Shown here: piece after piece, positions 6,915 to 6,915 of the stretch | Position numbering within the stretch: the stretch's first letter is position 1 | Layout of the letters: each line of letters opens with the position of its first letter | Assembly (NCBI GenBank): GCA_945898105.1 | Contig: CAMDHL010000114.1 | Coordinates: 1 to 6,915, forward strand | Direction: 5' to 3' | DNA from: Comamonas sp. lk | GTDB lineage: Bacteria; Pseudomonadota; Gammaproteobacteria; Burkholderiales; Burkholderiaceae_C | DNA: 6,915 nt | Position numbers and translations under genes: made by a program | Notes under the pieces: generated by a model | What the model saw: the letters and a program-made list of their open reading frames with translations, nothing else | Told to the model about the DNA's origin: nothing | Databases searched by the model: none

Positions 6915-6915
6915 A

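Overview
The window looks like a piece of a GC-rich proteobacterial chromosome, most likely from a betaproteobacterium of the Burkholderiales. The main reason is a stand-alone Bug/TctC-type periplasmic binding protein, a family hugely expanded in that order, sitting inside a catabolic gene cluster. Other supporting signs are dense packing, short intergenic gaps and purine-rich ribosome binding sites. The taxonomic call is inference; no rRNA or marker gene is present.

Layout. Plus strand, 1-5338: the 3' part of a choline-dehydrogenase-like GMC flavoprotein (cut by the left edge), a large cytoplasmic PAS-type arylsulfatase starting 2 nt after the GMC stop, a Bug-family solute-binding protein with a twin-arginine signal peptide, and an acyl-CoA dehydrogenase. 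Gaps are 2, 36 and about 69 nt, so these four plausibly form one transcription unit whose promoter lies left of the window. Minus strand, 6915-5374: the 3' part of a second, distantly related GMC oxidoreductase (cut by the right edge), followed after 11 nt by a 235-residue thiamine-diphosphate-binding protein resembling the beta/C-terminal half of sulfopyruvate or phosphonopyruvate decarboxylases. The two units converge, with 35 nt between the stop codons of the acyl-CoA dehydrogenase and the ThDP protein; that gap holds a small GC-rich hairpin.

How the genes may work together (inference). The Bug protein would capture an organic acid or related solute in the periplasm. The sulfatase would remove sulfate from a sulfate ester in the cytoplasm. 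The GMC enzyme would oxidise the exposed alcohol, and the acyl-CoA dehydrogenase would desaturate the CoA thioester derived from the carbon skeleton. The opposing GMC/ThDP pair could add an alcohol oxidation and a decarboxylation or C-C cleavage. The substrate cannot be read from the sequence. No sulfatase-activating enzyme, CoA ligase, transporter membrane subunit or regulator is in the window. No RNA genes, mobile elements, CRISPR arrays or substantial repeats were seen, and there is no gene-free stretch over 300 bases.
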